From NCBI GenBank assembly GCA_963920705.1, contig OY987230.1:6882001-6946000 (forward strand): 64,000 bases of DNA, in the 5' to 3' direction. Under the pieces are notes generated by a model. The model saw only the letters and a list, made by a program, of their open reading frames with translations. It searched no databases and was not told where the DNA came from. A program made the position numbers and the translations under genes. Of this stretch, positions 11,195 to 22,165 are shown in pieces. Positions within the stretch are counted from its first letter, which is position 1. The number at the start of each line of letters is the position of its first letter. Source of the stretch: Odiellus spinosus. Its lineage: Eukaryota > Arthropoda > Arachnida > Opiliones > Phalangiidae.

Positions 11195-11694
11195 TGTTAT
11201 TCTATGAGATTTAGATTTTTTGCAAGAGACTTACCTTTCAGATTTATTTTCTAATGCTTCCAAATATTTTACAGGCTTTATTTTAAGACTAATTTCATAA
11301 TTTTATACCGATTAGTTTGGTCACAGTCTATAAACGGCAAAAATATGAAGAAGGAGAAATTAAGTCATTAGAGTTCAATACCCATAGCCTCCAAATCAAG
11401 CGCGCGCGCTCGTGCTCGTGATTTTAAAAAGCCATATAAAACCTAAGCCTAATTTGTCAAATTAGGCTTAGGTTTTTGGCGAATCTATTTCTCCGCCTTA
11501 CTTTTTCCTCCGTTTTCATGAATAGACTGTGGGCCAACTAATCGGTGTAAAATTATGAAATTAGTCTTAAAATGAAGCTCGAAACTTAATTCATACCACA
11601 CGGAAAATCCAAGTTTGAAAAATATCCGGAAGTATTAGAAAATAAATCTGAAAGGTAAGCCACTTTCAAAAAACCAAATCCCATAGAGTAACAT
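11195..11694. mobile_element. Family F palindromic element
   Basis: About 500 bp forming two imperfect arms: AATGTTATTCTATGAG on the left pairs with CTCATAG/GAGTAACATT on the right, ACTTACCTTTCAGATTTATTTTC with GAAAATAAATCTGAAAGGTAAG, and CATAATTTTATACCGATTAG with CTAATCGGTGTAAAATTATG. Near the centre a perfect hairpin pairs 11438-11455 with 11457-11474 (AACCTAAGCCTAATTTG). No reading frame. A foldback-type MITE is the simplest reading. Confidence 0.85.
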
Positions 11695-12035
11695 TACGAA
11701 TTTGGCCATGCGCGAAACCAGCTAAGTACCAAAAAAAGGGTCAACTTCAGAATTAATTTTAAAATACTTAGACTTAATATTTTTAAATGAAACTTGAAAA
11801 GTTCAACATTCGAACCTTGCTCTACCACTTAAAATTGATTTTAACCGTAACAAATAATTCCTCTTTTAGTTCTTCGATGCAAGGGACATGTCCTCGAAAG
11901 AGTCGATTTTAATGTTATTTCAATGGGGAAATGGAGCGTTCTGATTGGCTAAAGGTCCATTTTTTTAAGGAAATCAAAATAACATTACAGATGATGATGG
12001 GCCCAATACATAGAACCCTACCGGGTTCTAAGAAT

Positions 12036-12206
12036 TACCCAAAATATTATGTCAAGGTCGTTAGTGGCGCGGGTTAATAATAGATTTCAGGAGCGATTTA
12101 CTTGAAAAATCGATTCGAAGCGGACGAACTTTTGCTACAAAGTTTGGGAGGATGGTTATTGAATCGCGGCCCTCCCATATTCTTATGGAACCTAAATGGA
12201 TTCTTG
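12036..12206 (-). mobile_element. Family L element, half copy
   Basis: Reverse-oriented half of the element at 49507: CCCAAAATATTATGTCAAGG, GCGCGGGTTAATAATA, CGGACGAACTTTTGCTAC, AAAGTTTGGGAGGATGG, CCTCCCATATTCTTATGG, and the end GGATTCTTG. The other half is absent. Confidence 0.8.
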
Positions 12207-12766
12207 TTGGAAATGAGTGGCTACGTGATGAATCAAATCTTCATGATACAATCATATTTTTTTCCCTATCAATCCTATAGTCCTCCCAATATACCTCTTT
12301 CCATTTACAGTGTACCAAGTTCGAGGCTCCTACACTAGTTAGTAGTTACTGTGTTTTTCCTATCTTTAATATTGCATTAATTAATCATGGTGAACTATAA
12401 ATGCAAATTTTTATTAACGAAACCATTAAAACTTTATTTAAATGAAGTTTTGGAGTTTTTTTTAACCGCATAAAGTACGAACTCCTAGTTGAGTCAAAAA
12501 GTTCTATCGTTTGAAGAGCTTGAAAGTAATAAAACAAACGTGTAGATAAAATTCAAAAGCGCTGTGAGATGTCATGGCGCGCAGTACGTGGTTTACAACT
12601 TCGAAGAGACAAAGGTTTTTAGAATTTCTACTGATTTAATTAGAAAAAGGGCACTTCAAAAAGAAAAAGATGAAATGGGAAGTTAAATTGATATTCTTCT
12701 TTTTCTGGGAGTCTATTCAAGGGTGGAATAGACTATAAAATTTGAATATTCGATCGAATTTCTTTA

Positions 12767-13125
12767 ATAAAGGGAGAATTCAAACTAAAAAGAGATTTTT
12801 TATATCGATTCCTTATCGTTTAAATAGGACTAATCCAACAGTAACAAAAAATACAAACAAATATTAAACTATAAATATATTTAAAACTTACCATCAAAAT
12901 AGGCTTAGCTGAATTCATGGAGCTCGTTAAGGCGAGATCTCCATGAGACTCGTCACTGACTCTTCAATACTAAGAAATTCAGAATCTCCATGAATCCAGC
13001 TAAGCCTATTTCCCGGGTAAGTTTAAAATTTATTTCTCGTTTAATATAATTTATATACTGTTTGATTGGGCCTATTAAACCATAAGCAATTGTTGTTATG
13101 GTCCGAAGTTCCATTCTTCCTTTAA
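12767..13125 (+). mobile_element. Family C MITE, complete copy
   Basis: Left end AAAGGGAGAATTC, right end TTCTTCCTTTAA. Inner landmarks: ATCGATTCCTTATCGTTTAA, TAAAACTTACC, ATAGGCTTAGCTG-ATTCATGGAG, then its mirror CTCCATGAATCCAGCTAAGCC-TATTTCCCGGGTAAG and GGGCCTATTAAACCATAAG. Terminal and inner inverted repeats make the whole element able to fold. Confidence 0.85.
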
Positions 13126-14039
13126 TTAAAAAAAGGGCTTCCATAGTCAATTATTTTTTTGGAGATTTCTAGTAGCTATTTTAAAAGTGATCGGAAAAAA
13201 AACTTCGGTCGACCGATTTTGAGAAAAATGTAGGCTTAATGTTTGTGGTTAATAGCCAAGTTTCGTTACTTTGGTGTATACATAATTAAAAGAAAATATA
13301 GATTTCAGGAAATTGCATGTCGTCATCAAATTTTTTTTTGCGACAGCTCCTGCCTAAAGCTTAGATATCTTAAGCTGCTATTATATTTTAATTTATATAT
13401 TGCACAATGGAAGGAATTGAGTTCTAATTAAAATGTTAAGCAAATTGTGGTAATATCCATTTAAAATAAAAAGGGACATAAAAATCAGCACCCACAACCC
13501 TAGAGTTCCCTCTAGCGCTAAGCAAAATTATATAACAAAAAGGTTGGGTATATGGTTTGTGTATATGTCCTGAAACTAAAGTATTGATTAAGTGTTTAGC
13601 TCCTGGATTAAAATTCAGAAAATCGAACAAAGCATCTAGGAATTTGCATCCTTATAAAAGATCTAATTTCTCACTGAAAAACGTGACTTTCTAAACAGGG
13701 ACTTAGGTGTCTTCCAAGATTGCAATCTATATAGGGTGTATAGAGATGTTTACGCGCTTAGTCAACTAATTTAAACTTTCTTGGGTTTAGAGATAAGTTG
13801 GTTAACATCACAATGATTCGATTCGACGATGGTACGACAAAGGCCCAAGTTTAATTTAGCGAATGACACGAGTGATTAAAGTAAGAGCCCCATACACGCG
13901 AGTTAATCGTTAATCCGTCTCAAAGGAAAATCTCCATTTACAGAATTCAACACGAGGTGATACAAGATGTAATTTGTTTTGTTAATTTGAAGCAACGCTG
14001 TTAAAGGTCGAGCAAGGGGAGGGAGTCCGAGGTTCGAAA
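13126..14039. other. No supported gene
   Basis: AT-rich with only short frames; no recognised repeat family. Confidence 0.5.
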
Positions 14040-14520
14040 TCCAAAAATTTCTGGATCCGAGATTTGTTAAGGATTTGAAAATTTATTGTGGATTTGGAAG
14101 ATTTTTTTCGGGATTAAAAGATTGATTTGGGATTGAAAGATTTGTACGTGATTTTAAGACATGTACGGAATTTCAAGATTTTAATGGAATTTCTAGACTT
14201 GTACGGGATTTAAAAATTACGAAATTTCAAGATTTGTACGCGATTATAAGATTTGTACGGGATTAAAAGATTTGTACTGGATTAAAAGATTTGTACGGGA
14301 TTTAAACATTTCTACGGGATTAAAAGATTTGTACGGGATTTAAAGATTTGTACGGGATTTAAACATTTCTACGGAATTTACAGATTTGTACTTAATTTAG
14401 AGATTTGTAACGGATTTAAAGATTTGTAACGTATTTAAAGATTTGTAACGGATTTAAAGATTTGTACGGATTTAAAAATATTAACGGAATTTAAAGATTT
14501 GTACGGAATTAAAAGATTTG
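14040..14520 (+). repeat. 19-21-bp degenerate tandem array
   Basis: About 24 units of GGATTTAAAGATTTGTAC with frequent base changes and length drift. Non-coding by appearance. Confidence 0.95.
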
Positions 14521-15136
14521 CTAGAGAACGACTAATTACGATAATCTAAGCAAAAGGTGCCATGTGTTGGGCTTCTCTCTGAACACCAAAGCGAAGTGGC
14601 TGGAACACTTTTACAGGCGCAGCTTAGAAATGAGTGGCTTAATATGAATAAATAAATATGCTTTTAAAATCAATAATAAATTACATTTTGATAGAGTAAA
14701 TTTTAGAATAACAACGAGATTTTCCGTATCTTTCCCGCGAGCCATTTTACTGGCTAACTTTGATTAAATAGCACCGAAAATATTTACGCCCGTGAAACTA
14801 CAATCACAGCACGAAATAAACGATAGACAAAATAAATGTTAAAGAGTCTTTTTAAAGACCGAAAATTTACTAATTAAGAAAGTAAGTAAAAAAATAACGA
14901 GGTTTCTGGTAGGTAAATTACTATAATAATGGTGTGGGATTTCTTTTACAAGAACATCAAATAAAAACAACCTACATTACACGATTCCTTTAAAGGGTCA
15001 GTTAAAGTATTTATATTTCTATAATTTCATTAATAACAGATTATAAAAACCTTCAAAAATTTTCATTTTTTAAATCTGTGGTTTGGGCCAAGTAATGACA
15101 GGTTCTTAATAACACCATATTTAACCAAATTTAGTA
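14521..15136. other. No supported gene
   Basis: The only notable piece is about 14548-14630, ending CACTTTTACAGGCG, which resembles the two repeats at 29470-29650 (family Q). Confidence 0.5.
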
Positions 15137-15469
15137 AAGGTCGAGGTTAGAGATCGGGGTTTGGACAAAATAATCCACAATTATCAGTTAATCAGTTAAT
15201 CATAAAAAAATAATCGGAAAATTATTCGCGATTACATTGGATTTATCATAGACTTTTTTCGAAAAATTTTAAGTTATGAATAAAGATAAAATAATCAGAA
15301 ATTTCTTGTTCAAACCCCGATCTCTAGTCGAGGTTTTTGGACAAGATAATCCAGAAATATTTATTTATAAATAATAATCAGTTAAATATTTCGATTACAG
15401 CATTGGATTTAATTTGATAATTTCAAATTATAAATAATAAAAATAAAATAATCCAAACCAAGACCTCTA
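15137..15469 (+). mobile_element. hAT-type MITE B2, split by a B1 insertion
   Basis: B2 pieces are 15137-15147 (AAGGTCGAGGT) and 15327-15469 (TTTTTGGACAAGATAATCC to CCAAGACCTCTA). Between them sits a complete B1 element. Removing B1 and one copy of its duplication GTCGAGGT restores an uninterrupted B2 start. Confidence 0.9.
15148..15326 (+). mobile_element. hAT-type MITE B1, nested
   Basis: 179 bp, TAGAGATCGGGGTTTGG at the left and its inverse at the right, flanked by the perfect 8-bp duplication GTCGAGGT. The TAGAG start and 8-bp duplication are the marks of hAT insertion. No coding capacity. Confidence 0.97.
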
Positions 15470-15941
15470 ACACTTTAGAGCCCTTATCACTTTAAACTAG
15501 AAAGCGTGTCTATCTCACGAGTATTTCCTTCATTATCTTTCTATATTACCTCAAAAATGTTGGATTCAGGTATAGATTAGTAAGTTATTTACAAAATGAA
15601 ACTTTGTTCCGCGTTGCATTCGATCGTGGGACCAACCGAAAATGAAAAACTTTAATTACTAGCTAGGGACTGACTCTTAATTAGAGAACAAGAGTAAGCG
15701 CGTCAGACTCGCGCTGGGGTTAATTGACTAACAAATTATAAACGACCCGCCACCATATACTGCTGGTCCCTTTTTTTTAATCTAGTAGAAAGCCTATTGA
15801 CCCGGTAAAGTAGGTGATAAAAAATTTAGATCGTGTTTTCTTAATAGAAAGGTTAATTCTGTTTTGCACAGCTATTGGCAAAATTGATGTAAACTATAGA
15901 CAATGTCTCTCGCTTTCTTTTGGTCACATTTTAGTTTTATT

Positions 15942-16122
15942 TAGACATCGGGGTTTGGACAAAATAATCCACAACTATCAATTAATTAGTTAATCATAAA
16001 AAAATAATCGGAAAATTATTCGCGATTACATTGGATTTATCATAGACTTTCCTCGAAAAATTTTAAGTTGTGAAGATAAAGATAAAATAATCAGAAATTT
16101 CTTGTCCAAACCCCGATCTCTA
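15942..16122 (+). mobile_element. hAT-type MITE B1
   Basis: Starts TAGACATCGGGG (one TIR change) and ends CCCCGATCTCTA; flanked by the perfect duplication GTTTTATT. Confidence 0.97.
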
Positions 16123-16804
16123 GTTTTATTTTAATATCTTGATAACCAAAAACGTGAATTACGCGAAATTTCTCCTTTTCATTTATAATGTTCAGGCAAA
16201 GTATACAAGCCACGCTACCATTGTTTGATGACGTATTATTGCGGGGAATTTTAAGTTTTCAAGAATACAAAAATGGGTATTATAAATATGCATTTTTATT
16301 ATCGCGGTAAATTTTTTCTACGACATATTTATATAGGCATATATAGGTCTAAATTTGTCGCTGACATTGGCCGGACTCTATTCCAATAGTTGATTTTCAT
16401 AAGGATTGGGTTTTAGAGTCACATATATACAGATCTAAAAAAAGATCTAAAAATGTAAAAACCGCCCTTTCGTCGGGGATAAAATATGTATAAATCGAAA
16501 CCACATAGAAAATATATATTTTTTTTGGGTAAAATATTTAAAGAGTATAAGGTTTCCTGTTCTATACTCGCACCACCCACGCACCTACACCCATAATTCA
16601 GTTTCTATGGAAAAAAACAACCTAATATTGGGAAATATAAGTAAAAATCTCTTAAGCCTCATTAAAAGGAGGATATAACTTAAGCCGATGTAAACACGAC
16701 TACATCTCCCCCTCTCTCAGTCTGGTACGTTCGCGCCACCTGTCTGTCAAAACGTCAGAACTGTCGCCCTACCGTCCACTCTTATTTAAACCTAAAAGTA
16801 GAAA
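16123..16804. other. No supported gene
   Basis: AT-rich to about 16680, then a pyrimidine-rich, more CpG-containing stretch (16690-16780) ahead of the small frame at 16805. Confidence 0.4.
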
Positions 16805-16945
16805 ATGCTTCGGGACAGGAGAAGGGATTTCGCGCGGAAATCCATTTCAAATAGTCGCGACTTGTTTTCCGGAATCCTTCGCGAAAAACGAGGACCAAAA
16901 AAAAATGATCGAATTTGGAAAAAGGGTGGAGACCGTAAGGTATAA
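16805..16945 (+). CDS. Candidate small exon or ORF, 46 codons, unknown
   Basis: An ATG at 16805 opens 46 codons (start MLRDRRRDFARKS, end KKGGDRKV) before TAA at 16943. The peptide is very basic, with many Arg and Lys, and has no hydrophobic segment. A possible splice donor, AAG followed by GTATAA, sits at 16940 in phase 0, so it could be a first exon. A TATTTAAA sequence lies about 20 bp upstream, too close to act as a normal TATA box. In-frame stops bound it on the left. Base composition is more balanced than the surroundings, resembling the gene at 40501. I recognise no family; chance is quite possible. Confidence 0.2.
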   Translation: MLRDRRRDFARKSISNSRDLFSGILREKRGPKKNDRIWKKGGDRKV

Positions 16946-17040
16946 AGGAAGGGCAAAGGAGATCCACTACTTTCTTACGTTTTATATGGTGCCTTCACAA
17001 ACGAGACAGAAAAGACCGGAGAAGTTATTACGTCTGGCTC

Positions 17041-18000
17041 TACATTTATTATTATTCCTTATTACTACTCCATAATTGGTTTTCCCTTTATTATTACTCC
17101 ACGGTTTCAACTTTATTATTACTCCAGGATTTCAACTTTATTATTAATCCACGATTTCAACTTTATTATTACTCCACGATTTCCCCTTTATTATTTCTCA
17201 ATGGTTTCCGACTTAATTTTACTCCATGATTTCGACTTTATTATTACTCCATGATTTCCCCTTTACTTCTCCATGATTTCCCCTTTATTATTACTCCATG
17301 ACTTCCCCTTTATTATTACTCCATGACTTCCCCTTTATTATTACTCCATGACTTCCCCTTTATTATTACTCCATGACTTCCCCTTTATTATTACTCCATG
17401 ACTTCCCCTTTATTATTAATCCATGACTTCCCCTTTATTATTACTCCATGACTTCCCCTTTATTATTACTCCATGACATCCCCTTTATTATTACTCCATG
17501 ACTTCCCCTTTATTATTACTAGATGACTTTCAATTTATTATTACTCCATGATTTTCCTTTTACTATTAATCCATGATTTTTCGTCTGGCTCTCCCTTTAT
17601 TATTTCTCCATAATATTTCGCCTGCCACTCCTTTTATCATTACTCCATAATATTTGGTGCGGTTCTCCCTTTATTATTACTCCATAATATTTCGTCTGAC
17701 TCTCCTTTATTATTACTCCATAATATTTCGTCTGGCTCTCCCTTTATTATTACTCCATAATATTTCGTCTGACTCTCCTTTATTATTACTCCATAATATT
17801 TCGTCTGGCTCTCCCTTTATTATTACTCCATAATATTTCGTCTGACTCTCCCTTTATTATTACTCCATAATATTTCGTGTGGCTCTCCCTTTATTATTTC
17901 TCCATAATATTTCGCCTGCCTCTCCCTTTATTATTACTCCATAATATTTCGTCTGTCTCTCCCTTTATAATAATATTACTCCATGATTTTACGTCTGTCT
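17041..18000 (+). repeat. Two-part pyrimidine-rich tandem array
   Basis: From 17041 to about 17580 the unit is 24-25 bp, CCCTTTATTATTACTCCATGACTT with variants. From about 17580 to 18000 a 34-36-bp unit takes over: the same TTTATTATTACTCCATAATA joined to TTTCGTCTGGCTCTCCC. The second form looks like a lengthened derivative of the first. Confidence 0.95.
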
Positions 18001-18143
18001 CTCCCTTTGTAAGTGCTCCGTGAATTCGGCTGAGAAAATGCATTTCTGATTCAAGTTCTCTGTTATTGTCCGTTATGCGAAGGCACCTTAAAAAGTCCAC
18101 GTATTAACTTATTTAAGGGTATATCCTACTCTTTTGAAAAAGC

Positions 18144-18151
18144 TATATAAA
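18144..18151 (+). promoter_or_regulatory. TATA box candidate
   Basis: TATATAAA followed by GGCGG, about 130 bp before the coding start at 18277. A start site would be expected near 18175. It is among other AT runs, so alone it is weak; its place before the signal-peptide exon adds weight. Confidence 0.4.
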
Positions 18152-18183
18152 GGCGGATATATAGGCCTTCACTGATCACTTAA

Positions 18184-18222
18184 AGTATATATTAAAGTAT
18201 ATATATATATATATATAAATCT
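18184..18222. repeat. (AT)n microsatellite
   Basis: A run of ATATAT within the presumed 5' leader, followed by a (CT)n run at about 18224-18235. Confidence 0.85.
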
Positions 18223-18276
18223 ATCTCTCTCTCTTACGCTATTTTTTTCTGGGTTCCATTGGCAGGTGCGTTCCGA

Positions 18277-18409
18277 ATGATCAGTTCGGATAAATTTGCT
18301 CAAACGAAAATAATGCCTTCAACCTCCGTCGTCTTTTTCATCATGGACTCTTTAGGAATCTTGCTACTACAAATTTATTTCTCCATGGCGAACCAATGTG
18401 ATAACCAAG
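18277..18409 (+). CDS. Probable first coding exon of a secreted or membrane protein
   Basis: From the ATG at 18277 the frame gives 44 complete codons; a second in-frame ATG at 18313 has the better start context (A at -3). From this second Met the peptide reads as a signal peptide: short polar start MPSTS, a long hydrophobic stretch (VVFFIMDSLGILLLQIYF), then SMA, a plausible cleavage site, and NQCDNQ with one Cys. The frame runs into a strong donor, CCAAG followed by GTGAGC at 18410, leaving a phase-1 junction, which is common after signal-peptide exons in animals. A possible acceptor (TTGGCAG) ends at 18264 after a long pyrimidine tract, so the 5' leader might be spliced. Downstream exons were not found; the next kilobase holds transposons, so the partner exons may be far away. 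The mature protein is unknown. Confidence 0.5.
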
Positions 18410-19150
18410 GTGAGCTATATTTACTTATTCCAAGGACAATTAAAATATGATTGTCAAAAAAAAACCTCGGTTTCCTACATTTTTCCGCCGTGGAAAATGA
18501 ATTCTCCCACGAACGGATTTTCATTGGTAAACTACTTCACGAACATAAAGCTCTAGAAAACCCGCGATTGTTCCGCTACCATTGTTCTATGTTATAGAGA
18601 TAAGGGAGGCATTGACAGGTCACCGCTGATTGGTCACCCAGTTGCCTCCACTATAGAGTTAACGGAGGTAATGACAGTCAGCCCGCAGCAACAAAACATA
18701 TTCAACAAAACTTTAGAAAACACTCGCCACCTTCCCTCTCCAATGCATTTTTATTTAATCTTAAAGTAGATACACGACCTGACTCGATTCGGGCCTTGTC
18801 AAATTGACCTGGCGCCAAACTCGTGTACTTAATCACGAGAAATTGATGAAAAAATTCCCGAGGTTGTTTTTAATTTAAATGCGTCCCATAGAATAATAAA
18901 AAAAAATCAAGATAAAGATCTTTTAATTTGATCAAAAATGGTCCAAATTTAAAAAATACAAACCAAATAGGGATCAAATTAAATAATCCGAAGTCTACAA
19001 CAACGAAGGAAAATTTGAAATGTCTTTGGTCCACTTTTTTGGAATTAAGGTTATTTCATTTGGTCTATATTTCGTCGAGTTCTGTTGAAATTTTCCAATT
19101 ACAACATTTTTTAACAAATAAATATGTCTTCCTTATGATCGAGGAAAGAT

Positions 19151-19329
19151 TAGAGATCGGGGTTTGGACAAGAAATTTCTGATTATTTTATCTTTATTCA
19201 TAACTTAAAATTTTTCGAAAAAAGTCTATGATAAATCCAATGTAATCGCGAATAATTTTCCGATTATTTTTTTATGATTAACTGATTAACTGATAGTTGT
19301 GGATTATTTTGTCCAAACCCCGATCTCTA
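19151..19329 (-). mobile_element. hAT-type MITE B1 inside family H
   Basis: Complete, reverse orientation, TAGAGATCGGGG to CCCCGATCTCTA, flanked by the perfect 8-bp duplication GGAAAGAT. Confidence 0.97.
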
Positions 19330-19400
19330 GGAAAGATAAATTATTTCGTTATTTTATAGGAGCAGATTCAAATGAAAAGTAAAACCGACAAGTGAAAACT

Positions 19401-19568
19401 AGAGGTCGGGGTTTGTAGAAGATAATCCTGCACAAATATTTGGTTAATCAGTTAATCATTAATAATAATTAGTTAAATATTTCGTTTACAATAGATTTAT
19501 CATAGACTTTCCGTGGATAATTTCAAATTATGAATAAAGATTAAATAATCAGAAATATATGTCAAAAA
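19401..19568 (+). mobile_element. hAT-type MITE B2 inside family H
   Basis: Starts TAGAGGTCGGGGTTTG, continues with TAATCC, ATTTGGTTAATCAGTTAATC, TTATCATAGACTTTCCG. The right TIR is lost (ends AAATATATGTCAAA), so no duplication can be read. Confidence 0.85.
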
Positions 19569-20358
19569 CAGCTTCGGGAATTTTTTCAATTTCTATAGAT
19601 TAAATTCGTAATATGACAAGGCCCGAATCGAGTCTGGTTGTTTCTCTAAGTTTTTTAAATTGTTGTATTTAGATTCTGACATACAATTCTACATAGAAAT
19701 TTATGGCACGGTACGATTTAAATAAGTCGGGAGGTTGGGGTTTAAAACGCTAACCCTAAAACTTAATTATGGGGTAATTAATATTTAAGCGAGTAAGAAA
19801 TGTTCAACTGAAGGAACTTTTTTTATTGTATTACTGTTTCATTTTTTTTTTTTTTTTTTCGGAACGGGGACCTAAATTCATCTTTATATTTCATAGACGC
19901 GTTGCAGACTTGAAAGTTTGGTAAAATGAAAAATAAATTCGAACTAATTAAAATACCAGATTCTGTAGCAACCTAAATGAGAATTTCGCCGTTAAAATAA
20001 CAAGTTAATTACATTATCGCATTCCTAAAGTGGAATTTATAGAATAAACCCCAAATGTTAAACACAAAAATATTCATTAGGTTAACACGTATAAACAAGA
20101 TTCGTTTTTAAATATAATCCAAATAAACTTAAACATACGACTCTTGTCAAGTTGTCAACGTAAACCGTTCAATAAAATGTTTACATTCATTCTCAATTTA
20201 CGAAAAAAGGGTTAGAGACTCTATTTTTTCAGGAATTTGTATAAATATTTTCGAAATTCACGGAGTAAGGATACAATGGAGGAAAAATAGGGTTATTTCG
20301 GCACCTTTGTCTCTCCCTATATATTTGGAGTTCTTGGACAAATTTTGACGCTCTCAAT

Positions 20359-20607
20359 AGCTGCGTTCATATAGGCCTTGGAATCGATTTAAACCATTTC
20401 AAAACGTTTCGCTAGAGTCGTGTGATCGATTTGATTCGATTTCACGAAAGTGCTTCGGAAACCAGATTCATACCGATTCGGTTTCAACAACCGATAGATG
20501 AAGCTACGATAAATCGATTTGTAACGATAATACGTGAACACGTGACACTTAAAACGATCCATGGAGATTTGAATATCGATTTGATTTTACTGTTTCAAAT
20601 CGATTAA
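20359..20607 (+). mobile_element. Family I element, copy 1
   Basis: Starts AGCTGCGTTCATATAGGCC then a region packed with AATCGATTT and AACGATT motifs: CGCTAGAGTCGTGTG, CGATTCGGTTTCAACAACCG, GATGAAGCTACGATAAATCG, CACGTGACACTTAAAACG, GAATATCGATTTGATTTTA. The same sequence occurs inverted at 63340-63624. A 61-codon frame covers 20422-20604; see the findings. Confidence 0.8.
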
Positions 20608-20635
20608 GAAATGATAGTGTGACCGTAGATTACGG

Positions 20636-20790
20636 GAGAACATTGAAATGAAAAGTAAAACCGACGTCACTCGTATGTAAAAACCGCCTCGCGGATTTTT
20701 TCAATTTCTAGTGAATAAATTGGCGAGCTTGGCGCGAGATTAATATTATAAGGTCCCGAATTTTGTCAGAATGAGTGTCTTTATAGTTTA
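20636..20790 (-). mobile_element. Family H end fragment
   Basis: CATTGAAATGAAAAGTAAAACC, GACGTCACTCG, GCCTCGCGG, GGCGAGCTTGGCGCGAG and a decayed terminus. One end only. Confidence 0.8.
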
Positions 20791-21111
20791 TAGACGCGTT
20801 ATTTCTTCTCTAACCCTTTATTATTTATTCTGCGCATCAGTCATAAATAAAAAAAAATAAAAAAACTTCCATAGGTATATTCTTTCAACAATAAATCCTA
20901 TGGCGTCTGCGTTGGTGCCAAAATATTCCCACGTTTATTGGAATATGGTAGGCTTTATATCGTATACAATTCTTACTCGTGATTAAGGCGGGTATTATAG
21001 TTAAGGGAAACACCCTGGGAAAAAACACCGCGCAGGTTAAATTGTATACAAACGTGGTGAGAATTATATATTACCTATATTGAAAACAACGAAATAGACA
21101 AGTATTATATA

Positions 21112-21596
21112 TAGAACTCGGAATTCGTATAACTTTTGTTAATTGAATACGACCATCAAGAATGTCTATAAGATATTATCCGTTCTCGAAAACAATATCC
21201 ATTTCTTATTCGAGTTAACGTATACCCGAATGTACCGTAAACTTTTTATTGGTACTCATTGTTATAGAAAATTGATACGTTATACGAGTTATTCATTCGC
21301 CGATAAGAACAATTTGAAACTCGAGTTTCTTCCCTGATTTTAAAACAAATTGAGATCTCGAAGCTAGAATGTAGTCATTTAGTCGCTGTTCCTTTCAATT
21401 TAGATTGAAATCTAATTAATTATTATATTTCATTCTACACGGATTTCGAGAAACGTCGTATTTTTATCTTCGCGTTATCCGTTTGAACAAACGCGTTATT
21501 TGTTTATTAATCACGCTTAAAATGTTATCTCCGGATAATTCGTATCCATTTGATATATCTGAAAAAAGCCTATCCATTTATATCCTAAGTTAATGC
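21112..21596 (+). mobile_element. Family G element, copy 2
   Basis: TAGAACTCGGAATTCG at the left; same order of landmarks as the copy at 3750, with CACGGATTTCGAGAAACGTCG and TATCCTAAGTTA near the right end. About 485 bp; the terminal TIR on the right is not recognisable. Confidence 0.85.
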
Positions 21597-21715
21597 GATT
21601 ATTAAAAAAATATTAAAAACTAGACTAAAACTGAGAGCTAATGATATTATAATTAGGTGATTTCCTCAATGTTAATTTTCAATCACGTGGTATCAACATG
21701 GCCTCCAAGAGTTGG

Positions 21716-21890
21716 AAAATTAACTCGCAACCTGACTCGATTCGGGCCTCGTCAAATTGATCGCGAATTTAATCCTTAGAAATTGAAAAAAATACCGTGG
21801 CTGTTTGTAACATACACGTGACGTCGGTTTTACTTTTTCATTTCAATATGCTCCCATAGAATAACGAAAGAGAACAGCTTTCCCAATGAT
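21716..21890 (+). mobile_element. Family H end fragment
   Basis: TTAACTCGCAACCTGACTCG, ATTCGGGCCTCGTCAAATTG, ACACGTGACGTCGGTTTTAC, GCTCCCATAGAATAACG. Left end only. Confidence 0.85.
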
Positions 21891-22108
21891 GAAGAAATAT
21901 TTCAAGTGAGAATCTAGGCTTAACGCATCTAACCCTTTATAAAGGCCACGATTTAGGGTGGGTTTAAATCTAAAAGACTCAACTAAACTCGAACCATTAG
22001 CGAGGTCTACGAAGCTAGACCACATGATCGCTTGAAGGAACATCATTTTTTTTATATCCTATATAAGATATTCCCGGAAAAAACCTGACGGTGACATTTT
22101 TTTTGTAT

Positions 22109-22165
22109 TTAAAGGGAGAAGGCAAACCTAACAACAAATGATTTTTTTATCATGATATATTTAAG
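22109..22165 (+). mobile_element. Family C MITE, left-end fragment
   Basis: TTAA-AGGGAGAAGGCAAACC and CAACAAATGATTTTTT match the first ~55 bases of family C; the rest is gone. Confidence 0.65.

Larger units (their letters stand above)
18761..19640. mobile_element. Family H element with two inverted ends, carrying two hAT MITEs
   Basis: Left end TTAAAGTAGATACACGACC, then GACTCGATTCGGGCCTTGTC; right end is the same sequence inverted, GACAAGGCCCGAATCGAG-TCTGGTTG at 19616-19640. Two other elements interrupt it, B1 at 19151 and B2 at 19401. Without these the element is roughly 530 bp. It is the only H copy here with both ends, so it best defines the family as a terminal-inverted-repeat element. 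Confidence 0.8.

Noticed and set aside
11805..11850. tRNA on the reverse strand (AGGTTCGAATG with TGGTAGAGC)
   Set aside because: A-box-like and B-box-like sequences are adjacent with no room for an anticodon arm.
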